Of a stretch of 64,000 bases of DNA, positions 57,259 through 64,000 are shown piece by piece. Position 1 is the first letter of the stretch. Each line of letters begins with the position of its first letter. Position numbers and translations under genes: made by a program. The stretch spans positions 62,001-126,000 of the forward strand of contig CAWIYC010000008.1 in NCBI GenBank assembly GCA_963840235.1, read 5' to 3'. Below the pieces are notes generated by a model. It saw nothing but the letters and a program-made list of their open reading frames with translations, ran no database searches and was not told the origin of the DNA. The DNA comes from JBBRHQ01 sp963840235. GTDB lineage: Bacteria > Actinomycetota > Thermoleophilia > Solirubrobacterales > 70-9.

Positions 57259-58023
57259 ATGGCTGACCTGGAGATAAGAAACCTGCACGTGAGCGTCGAG
57301 GACAAGGAGATCCTCCGGGGCCTCGATCTCGACGTAGAGAAGGGCAAGGTGCACGCGCTGATGGGCCCAAACGGGTCCGGCAAGTCGACGCTTGCAAACG
57401 CGATCATGGGCCACCCGGCGCTGGTGGTGGACGAGGGCACGATCACCTTCAAGGGGGAGGACATCACCGAATCCGCTGCCGACGAGCGCTCGCGCGCCGG
57501 GCTCTTCATGGCCTTCCAGTACCCGGTCGCCATCCCCGGCGTTTCCGTCAGCAAGTACCTGCGGATGATCATCAACGCCCAGCGCGAAGCACGGGGCGAG
57601 GAGCAGATCAAGATCAAGGAGTTCGCCAAGCTCGCCCAGGAGGCGATGGAGCTGACGAACATCCCCAGGGACTTCTCCAGCCGCTATCTCAACGACGGTT
57701 TCTCCGGCGGCGAGAAGAAGCGGATGGAGATCCTGCAACTGGCCCTGCTGCACCCCGAGATCGCCGTCCTCGACGAGACCGACTCGGGCCTTGACATCGA
57801 CGCCCTGCGCACCGTCGCCGAAGGCGTCAACACCTTCACCGGGCCTGACATGGGCGTGCTCATAATCACCCACTACCAGCGCATCCTGCACCTGGTGGAG
57901 CCCGATTTCGTCCACGTCATGTACGAGGGCCGGATCGTCAAGGAGGGCGGCCCCGAGCTGGTCTCCGAGCTCGAGGAGCGGGGCTACGGCTGGATCAGGG
58001 AGGAGGTCGAGGCGGCGGCCTGA
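57259..58023 (+). CDS. sufC: Fe-S cluster assembly ATPase SufC
   Basis: A 254-aa ABC-type ATPase. Walker A LMGPNGSGKSTLANAIMG, Q-loop FMAFQYPVAIPGVSV, signature NDGFSGGEKKRMEILQLALL, Walker B IAVLDETDSGLDIDAL and the switch His in IITHYQRIL are typical of SufC. It drives the SufBC2D scaffold. sufB and sufD are not next to it in this window. Confidence 0.95.
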   Translation: MADLEIRNLHVSVEDKEILRGLDLDVEKGKVHALMGPNGSGKSTLANAIMGHPALVVDEGTITFKGEDITESAADERSRAGLFMAFQYPVAIPGVSVSKYLRMIINAQREARGEEQIKIKEFAKLAQEAMELTNIPRDFSSRYLNDGFSGGEKKRMEILQLALLHPEIAVLDETDSGLDIDALRTVAEGVNTFTGPDMGVLIITHYQRILHLVEPDFVHVMYEGRIVKEGGPELVSELEERGYGWIREEVEAAA

Positions 58024-58043
58024 GCGCCGCCCGCCCGCGGCCC

Positions 58044-59312
58044 ATGGAGCCGGCGGCGACAGGCTCCCCTGCGGCGAGCCCGCCCGCGCTCGACGACGAC
58101 AGGATCAGGGCTGCCTTCCCGGCGCTCTCGCGGAAGGTCCACGGCCACCCGCTTGCCTATCTCGACAGCGGCGCCAGCGCTCAGCGGGTGCTTGCCTCGA
58201 TCCAGGCGGTGGACCGATACGAGAGGCGCCACCACTCCAACGTCCACCGCGGCTCCCACACCCTCTCGGCCGAGGCGACAGCAGCCTTCGAGGGCGCCCG
58301 GGCGACGGTCGCCGACCACATCGGTGCCGCCGACCGGCGCGAGGTCGTATTCGTCCGCAACGCGACCGAGGCGATCAACCTGGTCGCACGCGCCTGGGGC
58401 ACCGCCAACGTCGGCGAGGGCGACCGCATCCTGGTGACAGAGATGGAGCACCACTCCAACCTCGTCCCCTGGCAGCAGCTGGCAGAGGCCGCCGGGGCTG
58501 AGCTGGACTGGGCACCGATCGACGACGACGGGCTGCTCGACCTGGACGCCTTCGCCGTGCTGCTTGAGCGGGGACCGAAGATCGCCGCCGTTGCCCATGT
58601 CTCCAACGTCCTCGGGACCGAGAACCCGATCGGCGAGATCGCCCGCCTCGCCCACGACGCCGGGGCGCTGATCCTCGTCGACGGCGCCCAGGCCGCACCG
58701 AAGCTGCCGCTCGACGTTTCCGGGCTGGGGGTGGACTTCTACGCTCTCACCGGCCACAAGCTCTACGGACCGACAGGGATCGGCGCAATCTGGGCAAGGC
58801 TCGAGCTGCTCGACGCGATGCCACCCTTCCTCGGCGGGGGCTCGATGATCCGCAAGGTGACCAAGGAGGGGACGACCTTCGCCGATCCCCCCGCGCGATT
58901 CGAGGCCGGGACGCCGGCGATCGCGCAGGCGATCGGGATGGCGGCGGCGCTGCGCTGGCTCGACGCCCTCGGCATGGAAGCGGTGCTCGCGCATGAGCGG
59001 GAGATCACCGACTACACGCTGGAGAAGGTCGCCGAGGTTCCCGGACTTCGCATCTTCGGTCCGCCGCGCTCGGCCGAGCGGATCGGCCCGGTCTCGTTCG
59101 AGATCGAGGGCGTCCACCCCCACGACGTCTCCGAGATCCTCGACCGCCACGGGATCGCCGTTCGCGCCGGCCACCACTGTGCCCAGCCGCTGATGGAGCG
59201 GCTGGGTGTCGCCGCCACCACCCGCGCCTCCTTCGCAGTCCACACGACCCGCGGAGAGATCGACCGCCTGATCGAGGGCCTGCTCGACGCCCGCCGCGTC
59301 TTCAAGCTCTGA
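58044..59312 (+). CDS. sufS: cysteine desulfurase SufS
   Basis: A 422-aa PLP enzyme of type II. VFVRNATEAINLVARAWG, the catalytic-base region EMEHHSNLVPW, PLP lysine in FYALTGHKLYGPTG, and the persulfide Cys in RAGHHCAQPLMERLG are clear. It takes sulfur from cysteine and hands it to SufU. It is 20 bp downstream of sufC. The first 20 residues are a low-complexity extension. Confidence 0.95.
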   Translation: MEPAATGSPAASPPALDDDRIRAAFPALSRKVHGHPLAYLDSGASAQRVLASIQAVDRYERRHHSNVHRGSHTLSAEATAAFEGARATVADHIGAADRREVVFVRNATEAINLVARAWGTANVGEGDRILVTEMEHHSNLVPWQQLAEAAGAELDWAPIDDDGLLDLDAFAVLLERGPKIAAVAHVSNVLGTENPIGEIARLAHDAGALILVDGAQAAPKLPLDVSGLGVDFYALTGHKLYGPTGIGAIWARLELLDAMPPFLGGGSMIRKVTKEGTTFADPPARFEAGTPAIAQAIGMAAALRWLDALGMEAVLAHEREITDYTLEKVAEVPGLRIFGPPRSAERIGPVSFEIEGVHPHDVSEILDRHGIAVRAGHHCAQPLMERLGVAATTRASFAVHTTRGEIDRLIEGLLDARRVFKL

Positions 59313-59382
59313 CCACGCTCGCGAGAGTGAGGTTTCCTCACCACTAGGGAGAGGAAATGAACGCTCGGCAACGGCGCCCCGG

Positions 59383-59766
59383 TCAGTCGACGACTGCGAG
59401 GCGCGAGCGGTCGGCCCGGCAGGCGATCCCGAGCGCGGCGCTGGCATGGCGCCTGGTGAGCGAGTAGTAGGCGCCCGAGGAGAGCGTCTGGACCTTGACC
59501 TTCCAGGCGCCGTTGTCCTCGCTGCGGTCGACCCCGAGCAGCTTGTCCGGCCCGGAGCGGATCCGGTAAAGCCTGACCTTGCGGTCGGCGACGCAGAAGT
59601 CGTTGGCGGCATGGATCCTGCCGTGGAAGGCGGGGAACTTCTTGCTCATGTAGAGGTGGGTTCCGTAGGTCATCCCGGCGCCTGACGGCGCGGCGAGAGC
59701 GCCGAGCAGGGCGAGTGGAAAGAGGGATGCTGCGAGGCGGACCCGGCGGTGTCTGGGCACGGTCAT
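59383..59766 (-). CDS. small secreted protein of unknown function
   Basis: A 127-aa exported protein. ATG 59766 gives a basic start and signal peptide (LAASLFPLALLGALAAPSGA); the mature part begins GMTYGTHLYMSKKFPAFHGR and has two cysteines that may pair. No family is recognised. It lies between sufS and sufU on the other strand, divergent from sufU by 70 bp. Confidence 0.65.
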   Translation of the reverse strand: MTVPRHRRVRLAASLFPLALLGALAAPSGAGMTYGTHLYMSKKFPAFHGRIHAANDFCVADRKVRLYRIRSGPDKLLGVDRSEDNGAWKVKVQTLSSGAYYSLTRRHASAALGIACRADRSRLAVVD

Positions 59767-59836
59767 GCTGGCCTCCAGTCGGAGTTGTCGTGGCGACTCT
59801 AGGACCGGCGGCGGTCGTCTGCGTACCCTTGGACGC

Positions 59837-60268
59837 ATGGACGAGCTCTACCGCGACCAGATCCTCGAGCACTACAAGCGCCCCCACAACTTCGGCCGGC
59901 TCGAAAACCCCGACCTCTCCTTCGAGGACACCAACCCCTTCTGCGGCGACGAGCAGCACGTGACCATCCGCCTCGGCGACGAGGGCCGGGTGGCCGAGGT
60001 CGCCTTCGACGGCAAGGGCTGCGCGATCTCGACCGCGGCGACCTCGCTGCTGACCGACGAGCTCGACGGCATGACCCGGGAGGAGATCCTGCGCCTGCCG
60101 AAGGAGTTCGTCCTCGACCTGCTCGGCATCGAGATCTCGGCGACGCGGATGAAGTGCGCCCTGCTCGGGCTCAAGGTGGTCAAGGGGGCGAGCCTCGGGC
60201 AGAGCGCTGACTGGGAGGACGAGGGCGAGCAGGGCGACCGGGCCGAGGCCGGCCTCGACCTCTCCTAG
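59837..60268 (+). CDS. sufU: SufU-type sulfur-transfer / scaffold protein
   Basis: A 143-aa protein. MDELYRDQILEHYKRPHNFG, NPFCGDE, GKGCAISTAATSLL and MKCALLGLK carry the three zinc/sulfur cysteines and the insertion typical of SufU. It accepts sulfur from SufS. It is not contiguous with sufS: a minus-strand gene lies between and it has its own promoter region. Its end overlaps the convergent kinase gene by 4 bp. Confidence 0.94.
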   Translation: MDELYRDQILEHYKRPHNFGRLENPDLSFEDTNPFCGDEQHVTIRLGDEGRVAEVAFDGKGCAISTAATSLLTDELDGMTREEILRLPKEFVLDLLGIEISATRMKCALLGLKVVKGASLGQSADWEDEGEQGDRAEAGLDLS

Positions 60269-61716
60269 CCCGGCTCGTAGCCGGGAAGGGTGAAGGCGAC
60301 CCTGGCGCCGCCCAGCGGCGACTCGGAGGCGACGATCTCGCCTCCGTGTGCTTCGACAATCGCCCTGGCGATCGCCAGCCCCAGCCCGCTCCCGCCGGAG
60401 CGGCGCGAGCGCGAGGCGTCGGCCCGGTGGAAGCGGTCGAACACCCGCTCGCGCTCCCCGGGAGGGATCCCCGGGCCGTCGTCGTCCACCACGACCTCGA
60501 GGCTTCGCCCGAGTGTCCGAGCGCCGACCGTCACCCGGCCGCCACTGCCGGCGTGCTCGACAGCGTTGGCGATCAGATTGCGGATCACCTGCGCCAGCCG
60601 GTCGGGATCGGCCTCGATCGTCCCTCCCGGGATTCCGGCGAGCTCGATCCGCGCCCCGGCGCCCGGCTCCGCCACGGCCACCAACTCCTCCAGCAAAGGC
60701 GCCACCGCGATCGTTTCGGTCGCCAGCCCGCCCCCCTCGTCGATCCGGGCCAGGGCCAGGAGGTCGTCGACGAGCCGACTCATGCGATCGATCTCGCGGC
60801 TGACAGTGCGCTCGGTCTCCCGCACCCGTTCGGGAGAGGGATCGGGCTCACGGGCGAGGACCTCGAGCTGGCCGCGGACTGCGGTCAGCGGCGTGCGCAG
60901 CTCGTGCGAGGCGTCGGAGACGAAGCCACGCTGGCGGGCGAACGCGTCCTCGAGCCTGTCGAGCATGTGGTCGAACGACTCCGCCAGGCTGCGGACTTCG
61001 TCCCTGGGTCCGCCGGCCCCGATCCGGTGGTCGAGCTCGCCCGCGTCCACCTCGGCCGCGATCCTCGCCATCCGCCGCAGGGGCGCCGCCGTCCGCGCCG
61101 CGAGCAGGTAGCCGGCGGCCAGCGCCGCGGCCAGGGTCAGGGCGCCGACCAAGAGGAAGGTCCGGGAGATCTCCGACTGAGCCCGCTCGACCGACTCCAG
61201 CGGCTCCCCGGCCCGGATCACCGCCAGCGGCCTCCCCCCCGGCCCGGGCAGCCGGGTGGTCAGGACCCGGACCCGGCCGGCGTCGACGTAGTCGAAATCC
61301 GAGTATCCGCTCGGGGCGGTCCGCAGGGCGGCGGCCTGCCTTCGCTCCTCGCCGCCCGACCCGGCAGGCTCATCCGGCTCGGGGTGGTGGCGCAGCAGCT
61401 CCGGCTGGTTGGTGATGATCCCGTCGCCGGGGATTGTGATCAGCAGCAGGCTCGCGGGGGCGCCGAACGTCTGCGCCTGGAGGTAGGAGCGCACAGCGGC
61501 GGCAATCGCCGCGGGAAAGGGCGGAACGGCGCCGATCCTCGCCGCCAGGGCGGCCGTCTGACCACGCAGATCCTGGTCAATGCGCGAGCGCAGCTCCGAG
61601 CCGGTAACGCGGTAGACGGCGACGTAGGTCACCGCCAGGGCGGCGACGACGATCGCCGCGATCGAGACTGCAAGCCGGCCGCGAAGTCCGAAGCGCGGTG
61701 CCCCCGAGGTGCTCAA
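60265..61716 (-). CDS. HAMP-containing sensor histidine kinase
   Basis: A 483-aa kinase. A first helix (LAVSIAAIVVAALAVTYVAV), an extracytoplasmic sensor of about 150 residues, a second helix (LLVGALTLAAALAAGYLLA), HAMP, HisKA with phospho-His in FVSDASHELRTPLTAVRGQL and HATPase with NLIANAVEHAG, DDGPGIP and GGSGLGLAIARAIVEAHGG. TTG 61716 overlaps the regulator stop as TTGA. It pairs with the OmpR-type regulator just upstream. Confidence 0.94.
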   Translation of the reverse strand: MSTSGAPRFGLRGRLAVSIAAIVVAALAVTYVAVYRVTGSELRSRIDQDLRGQTAALAARIGAVPPFPAAIAAAVRSYLQAQTFGAPASLLLITIPGDGIITNQPELLRHHPEPDEPAGSGGEERRQAAALRTAPSGYSDFDYVDAGRVRVLTTRLPGPGGRPLAVIRAGEPLESVERAQSEISRTFLLVGALTLAAALAAGYLLAARTAAPLRRMARIAAEVDAGELDHRIGAGGPRDEVRSLAESFDHMLDRLEDAFARQRGFVSDASHELRTPLTAVRGQLEVLAREPDPSPERVRETERTVSREIDRMSRLVDDLLALARIDEGGGLATETIAVAPLLEELVAVAEPGAGARIELAGIPGGTIEADPDRLAQVIRNLIANAVEHAGSGGRVTVGARTLGRSLEVVVDDDGPGIPPGERERVFDRFHRADASRSRRSGGSGLGLAIARAIVEAHGGEIVASESPLGGARVAFTLPGYEPG

Positions 61717-62384
61717 GGGATCGCGAGCCTGTAGCCGACCGAGCGGATCGTCTCGATCGGGGCCTTCTCGTCGGCTACCGCGAGGCGGCGGCGCAGGTAG
61801 CCGATATAGACCTGGACGACGTTGGTCCCGGGATCGTGCTCGTAGCCCCAGACGGCGGCCAGGATCCGCTCGCGGGGAAGCACCTCGCCGGGGTGGCGCA
61901 TGAGGTAGGCGAGCAGGTCGCACTCCTTGGCCGAGAGACGGACTGTCTCGCCCGAGCGCTCGGCCGTGCGCCGGACCAGGTCGAGCTCGATCCCAGCGGC
62001 CCGCAGCCGGATCGGCTCCGCGGTCTCCGGCTGGCGCAGGTGCGCCCGCACCCGCGCTCCCAGCTCCTCGAAGGAGAACGGCTTGGTGACGTAATCGGTG
62101 GCGCCGCGGTCGAGCCCCTCGACCCGGTCCTCTATTTCGGTCCTCGCCGTCAGCATGATCACCGGCAGGCCGGGGTCGGCGCGGCGGATCGCCCCCAGGA
62201 CCTCGAGCCCGTCTCGGCCCGGGAGCATGCGGTCGAGTATCACCAGGTCGGAGCCTCCTTCGAGGGCGAGCCGCTCGCCTTCGATCCCGTCGACCGCCAC
62301 CCGGACGTCGTAACCGTCGGCTTCGAGGCCGCGGCGAATGAAATCCGCGATCGCGGTCTCGTCCTCGACGATCAGGATCCGCAC
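61713..62384 (-). CDS. OmpR-family response regulator
   Basis: A 223-aa regulator. RILIVEDETAIADFIRRGLE, phospho-acceptor LVILDRMLPGRDGLE, switch region LTARTEIEDRVEGLDRGATD and DYVTKPFSFEELGARVRA make the receiver; the winged helix follows with LSAKECDLLAYLMRHPGEVL and VQVYIGYLRRRL. GTG 62384 starts exactly at the receiver; a longer frame upstream adds unconserved residues. It lies divergent from the ApbE operon, which it may control. Confidence 0.95.
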   Translation of the reverse strand: MRILIVEDETAIADFIRRGLEADGYDVRVAVDGIEGERLALEGGSDLVILDRMLPGRDGLEVLGAIRRADPGLPVIMLTARTEIEDRVEGLDRGATDYVTKPFSFEELGARVRAHLRQPETAEPIRLRAAGIELDLVRRTAERSGETVRLSAKECDLLAYLMRHPGEVLPRERILAAVWGYEHDPGTNVVQVYIGYLRRRLAVADEKAPIETIRSVGYRLAIP

Positions 62385-62494
62385 CGGGCCGATGCTAGAG
62401 CGAAAGCCGTTGGCGACGGGCCGGCGCCGGGAGCCTAAGAGGACTCTCACCAAATCCTTAGCGCCCGCTTTGGCTTCTCCGCGATCGTGCCTGC

Positions 62495-62905
62495 ATGGAC
62501 CAAGCACGGCTCCAAGAGCGACGCGATGCCGCCAGGCGCAAGCTGGAGCGTGCCCGCGAGCGTGCCGTCCGGGCGCGAACGCGGGCCCTGGCCCTGCCGA
62601 TCGCGCTCTTCGGGATCCTCTGGGTCGCCGTCTTCGCCCAGATGGCGACCGGGAACGATCCGACGCTCGGCAGCTCCCAGAAGCTCACGAATGCGACCGG
62701 GGCGACCAAGGCCGATCGCGGGACGGCGGCGGCGGGCGGCGCCGGCTCGTCGGCCCAGCCGCAGCAGCAGCAATCCGCGACCGTGCTCGCCTACGATCCG
62801 GTCACCGGGACGATCGTCCAGGTTCCGGCATCGGGGGCACAGACGACGACTCCGGCGCCGGCACCCGCTCCGCCGCCAGCTCCGGTAGTCACCTCGCAGT
62901 CGTGA
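62495..62905 (+). CDS. single-pass membrane protein of the ApbE operon
   Basis: A 136-aa protein: a strongly basic helical N-terminus (MDQARLQERRDAARRKLERA), one membrane helix (LALPIALFGILWVAVFAQMA) and a Pro/Ala/Thr/Gln-rich outside part that ends in TSQS. No family is recognised. Its stop overlaps the ApbE start as GTGA. Confidence 0.75.
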   Translation: MDQARLQERRDAARRKLERARERAVRARTRALALPIALFGILWVAVFAQMATGNDPTLGSSQKLTNATGATKADRGTAAAGGAGSSAQPQQQQSATVLAYDPVTGTIVQVPASGAQTTTPAPAPAPPPAPVVTSQS

Positions 62906-63858
62906 GCGAATCCGAGTCGCGCGACAGCTTCGGCTGCTTCGGCGGCACCGCCACGGTGATCGTCGGCGGAGGGCACGACCCCGGCGAGGCCGTCGCCCTC
63001 GCCCGCAGCCGCCTGCTCGAGGCGCACCTGCGGCTCTCGCGCTTCCTCGAGGAGAGCGAGCTCTCGCGACTGAACCGCAATCCGGCGGCGACGCTGCCGG
63101 CCACCCCGTTGATGCGTCGCTTCGTCGCCGCAGCCGCCGACGCGGGACAGCGCAGCGGCGGCCTCGTCGACGCCACCCTGCTCGGGCCGATCGAACGGGC
63201 GGGCTACAGTCGCTCGCTCGAGGAGAGCGCCGGCTCGATCCCTCTGCGCGAGGCACTCCGGGTCGCGCCGGCGAGGCGCCCCGCCACTCCCCGCGCCGCC
63301 CACGACTGGCGCCGGCTGGGTGTCGACCAGGTGGCCGGCACGGTCAGCAGGCCCCCGGGCCTGCGTCTCGACAGCGGCGGGATCGCAAAGGGACTCCTCG
63401 CCGATCTCGTCGCCGCGGGGCTTCGAGAGCGGCCACAGTACGTCGTCGACTGCTGCGGCGACCTCCGCCTTGGAGGCACCGCCGGCGCACCCCGGACCGT
63501 GATGGTCGAGGGACCGTTCGGCGAGGGCACGATCGAGGAGCTCCAGCTTGCCGAGGGCGCCGTCGCCACCAGCGGCATCGGCCGCCGCGCCTGGCGCAAC
63601 CCCGACGGCAGCGTCGGCCACCACCTGCTCGACCCCGGAAGCGGCCTCCCCGCCTTCACCGGGCTGGTCCAGGTGACCGCGCTCGCGCCGACCGCGCGGC
63701 TGGCCGAGGTGCTGGCGAAGACCGCGCTGCTGTCCGGGCCCGAGCGGGCGAGAACCGAGCTTCCCTTCGGTGGGGTGCTGGTCGATGACGAGGGCGCGGT
63801 CGAGCGGCTTGCGGCACGGGTCGAGCTCACCGCGGCGGTGGCGGAGGCGGTGGCATGA
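62902..63858 (+). CDS. ApbE-like FAD:protein FMN transferase
   Basis: A 318-aa protein of the ApbE family, which attaches FMN covalently to Thr/Ser of flavoproteins. EAHLRLSRFLEESELSRLNR, LRLDSGGIAKGLLADLVAAG, YVVDCCGDLRLGG, GAVATSGIGRRAWRNPDGSV and HHLLDPGSGLPAFTG are family signatures. It has no export signal, unlike many ApbE proteins. It is followed, with an ATGA overlap, by a ferric-reductase-like membrane gene. Confidence 0.88.
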   Translation: MSESESRDSFGCFGGTATVIVGGGHDPGEAVALARSRLLEAHLRLSRFLEESELSRLNRNPAATLPATPLMRRFVAAAADAGQRSGGLVDATLLGPIERAGYSRSLEESAGSIPLREALRVAPARRPATPRAAHDWRRLGVDQVAGTVSRPPGLRLDSGGIAKGLLADLVAAGLRERPQYVVDCCGDLRLGGTAGAPRTVMVEGPFGEGTIEELQLAEGAVATSGIGRRAWRNPDGSVGHHLLDPGSGLPAFTGLVQVTALAPTARLAEVLAKTALLSGPERARTELPFGGVLVDDEGAVERLAARVELTAAVAEAVA

Positions 63859-64000
63859 TCGTCGCCCACCACCTCTTCTGGATCACCAGCAGGGCGGCCG
63901 GGACGGCGGCCCTGATCAGCGCCAGCGTCTCGGTCGCGGTCGGGCTGCTGATGTCGCGGCCCGGGACCGACCGCCTGCCACTGCGGGCGGCGCACGAGAC
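63855..64000 (+). CDS. ferric reductase-like membrane protein, 3' end off window
   Basis: The first 48 residues are visible: MIVAHHLFWITSRAAGTAAL, a membrane helix with a following ISASVSVAVGLLMSRP. The N-terminal WITSRAAG pattern resembles ferric-reductase-like (heme-binding) transmembrane proteins that accompany ApbE/FMN-binding proteins. The remainder lies outside the window, so the call is tentative. Confidence 0.55.
   Translation, partial: MIVAHHLFWITSRAAGTAALISASVSVAVGLLMSRPGTDRLPLRAAHE

Overview
The window is very GC-rich, densely coded chromosomal DNA. It reads as an actinobacterium, most plausibly of the Thermoleophilia/Solirubrobacterales type. The grounds are the rplM-rpsI-glmM-glmS-acpS-nnrE order, a type-2 pyrF, guaB3 next to guaA, a CysO/CysM/Mec cysteine pathway, and secreted proteins with a C-terminal domain I associate with that class. 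The taxonomic call is inference. No rRNA, tRNA, insertion sequence, prophage or CRISPR was seen.

Layout. (1) 1-7.9 kb, minus strand: rplM-rpsI-glmM-glmS-DUF3352 lipoprotein-acpS-nnrE (nnrE is cut by the left edge), with one plus-strand lipoprotein gene inserted. (2) 8-10.7 kb: a c-di-AMP (ydaO-type) riboswitch ahead of a secreted M23 peptidase, then a Zur-like box, a Fur-family regulator and a ZIP metal transporter. (3) 10.7-24 kb, mainly minus strand: guaA, guaB3, 1-phosphofructokinase, D-Ala-D-Ala carboxypeptidase, a LysM protein, pyrF, HU, tldE/tldD with a Roadblock-like protein, a CDF transporter, rdgB, rph and vapBC. (4) 24-29 kb: accessory-looking stretch with an orphan Flp pilin, a lipase-like lipoprotein, a cysteine-less DksA/TraR relative and a 12-repeat YWTD-type propeller protein. 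(5) 28.7-38.3 kb: glycosyltransferase, coiled-coil/HhH protein, HDAC-like deacetylase, nadB, hyuA-hyuB and an alpha/beta hydrolase. (6) 38.4-42.4 kb: DUF1802, DUF1152, a degenerate peptidase, then a rhodanese-ThiF protein and CysO. (7) 42.4-48.1 kb: a 1202-aa BTAD/AAA/TPR regulator divergent from a surface operon (LPFTG protein, split glycosylphosphotransferase). (8) 48.3-52.6 kb: amino-acid ABC transporter, then cysM-mec. (9) 53-64 kb: htpX, a NarL-type two-component pair, GNAT protein, rrf2-sufC-sufS-sufU, an OmpR-type two-component pair, and an ApbE/ferric-reductase-like operon running off the right edge.

How the parts connect. The two loci of the protein-carrier (CysO) cysteine pathway lie 10 kb apart and share an almost identical 28-bp promoter-proximal block, which looks like a common regulatory element. 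Tight operons use NTGA stop/start overlaps with all four first bases. In three of them (glmM, the carboxypeptidase gene, pyrF) the only start that keeps the conserved N-terminus or signal peptide is CTG. The main points for a second look are the shared cysteine-locus element, the riboswitch, the CTG starts, the long acidic S9 extension, the possible split glycosylphosphotransferase and the 12-repeat propeller protein.
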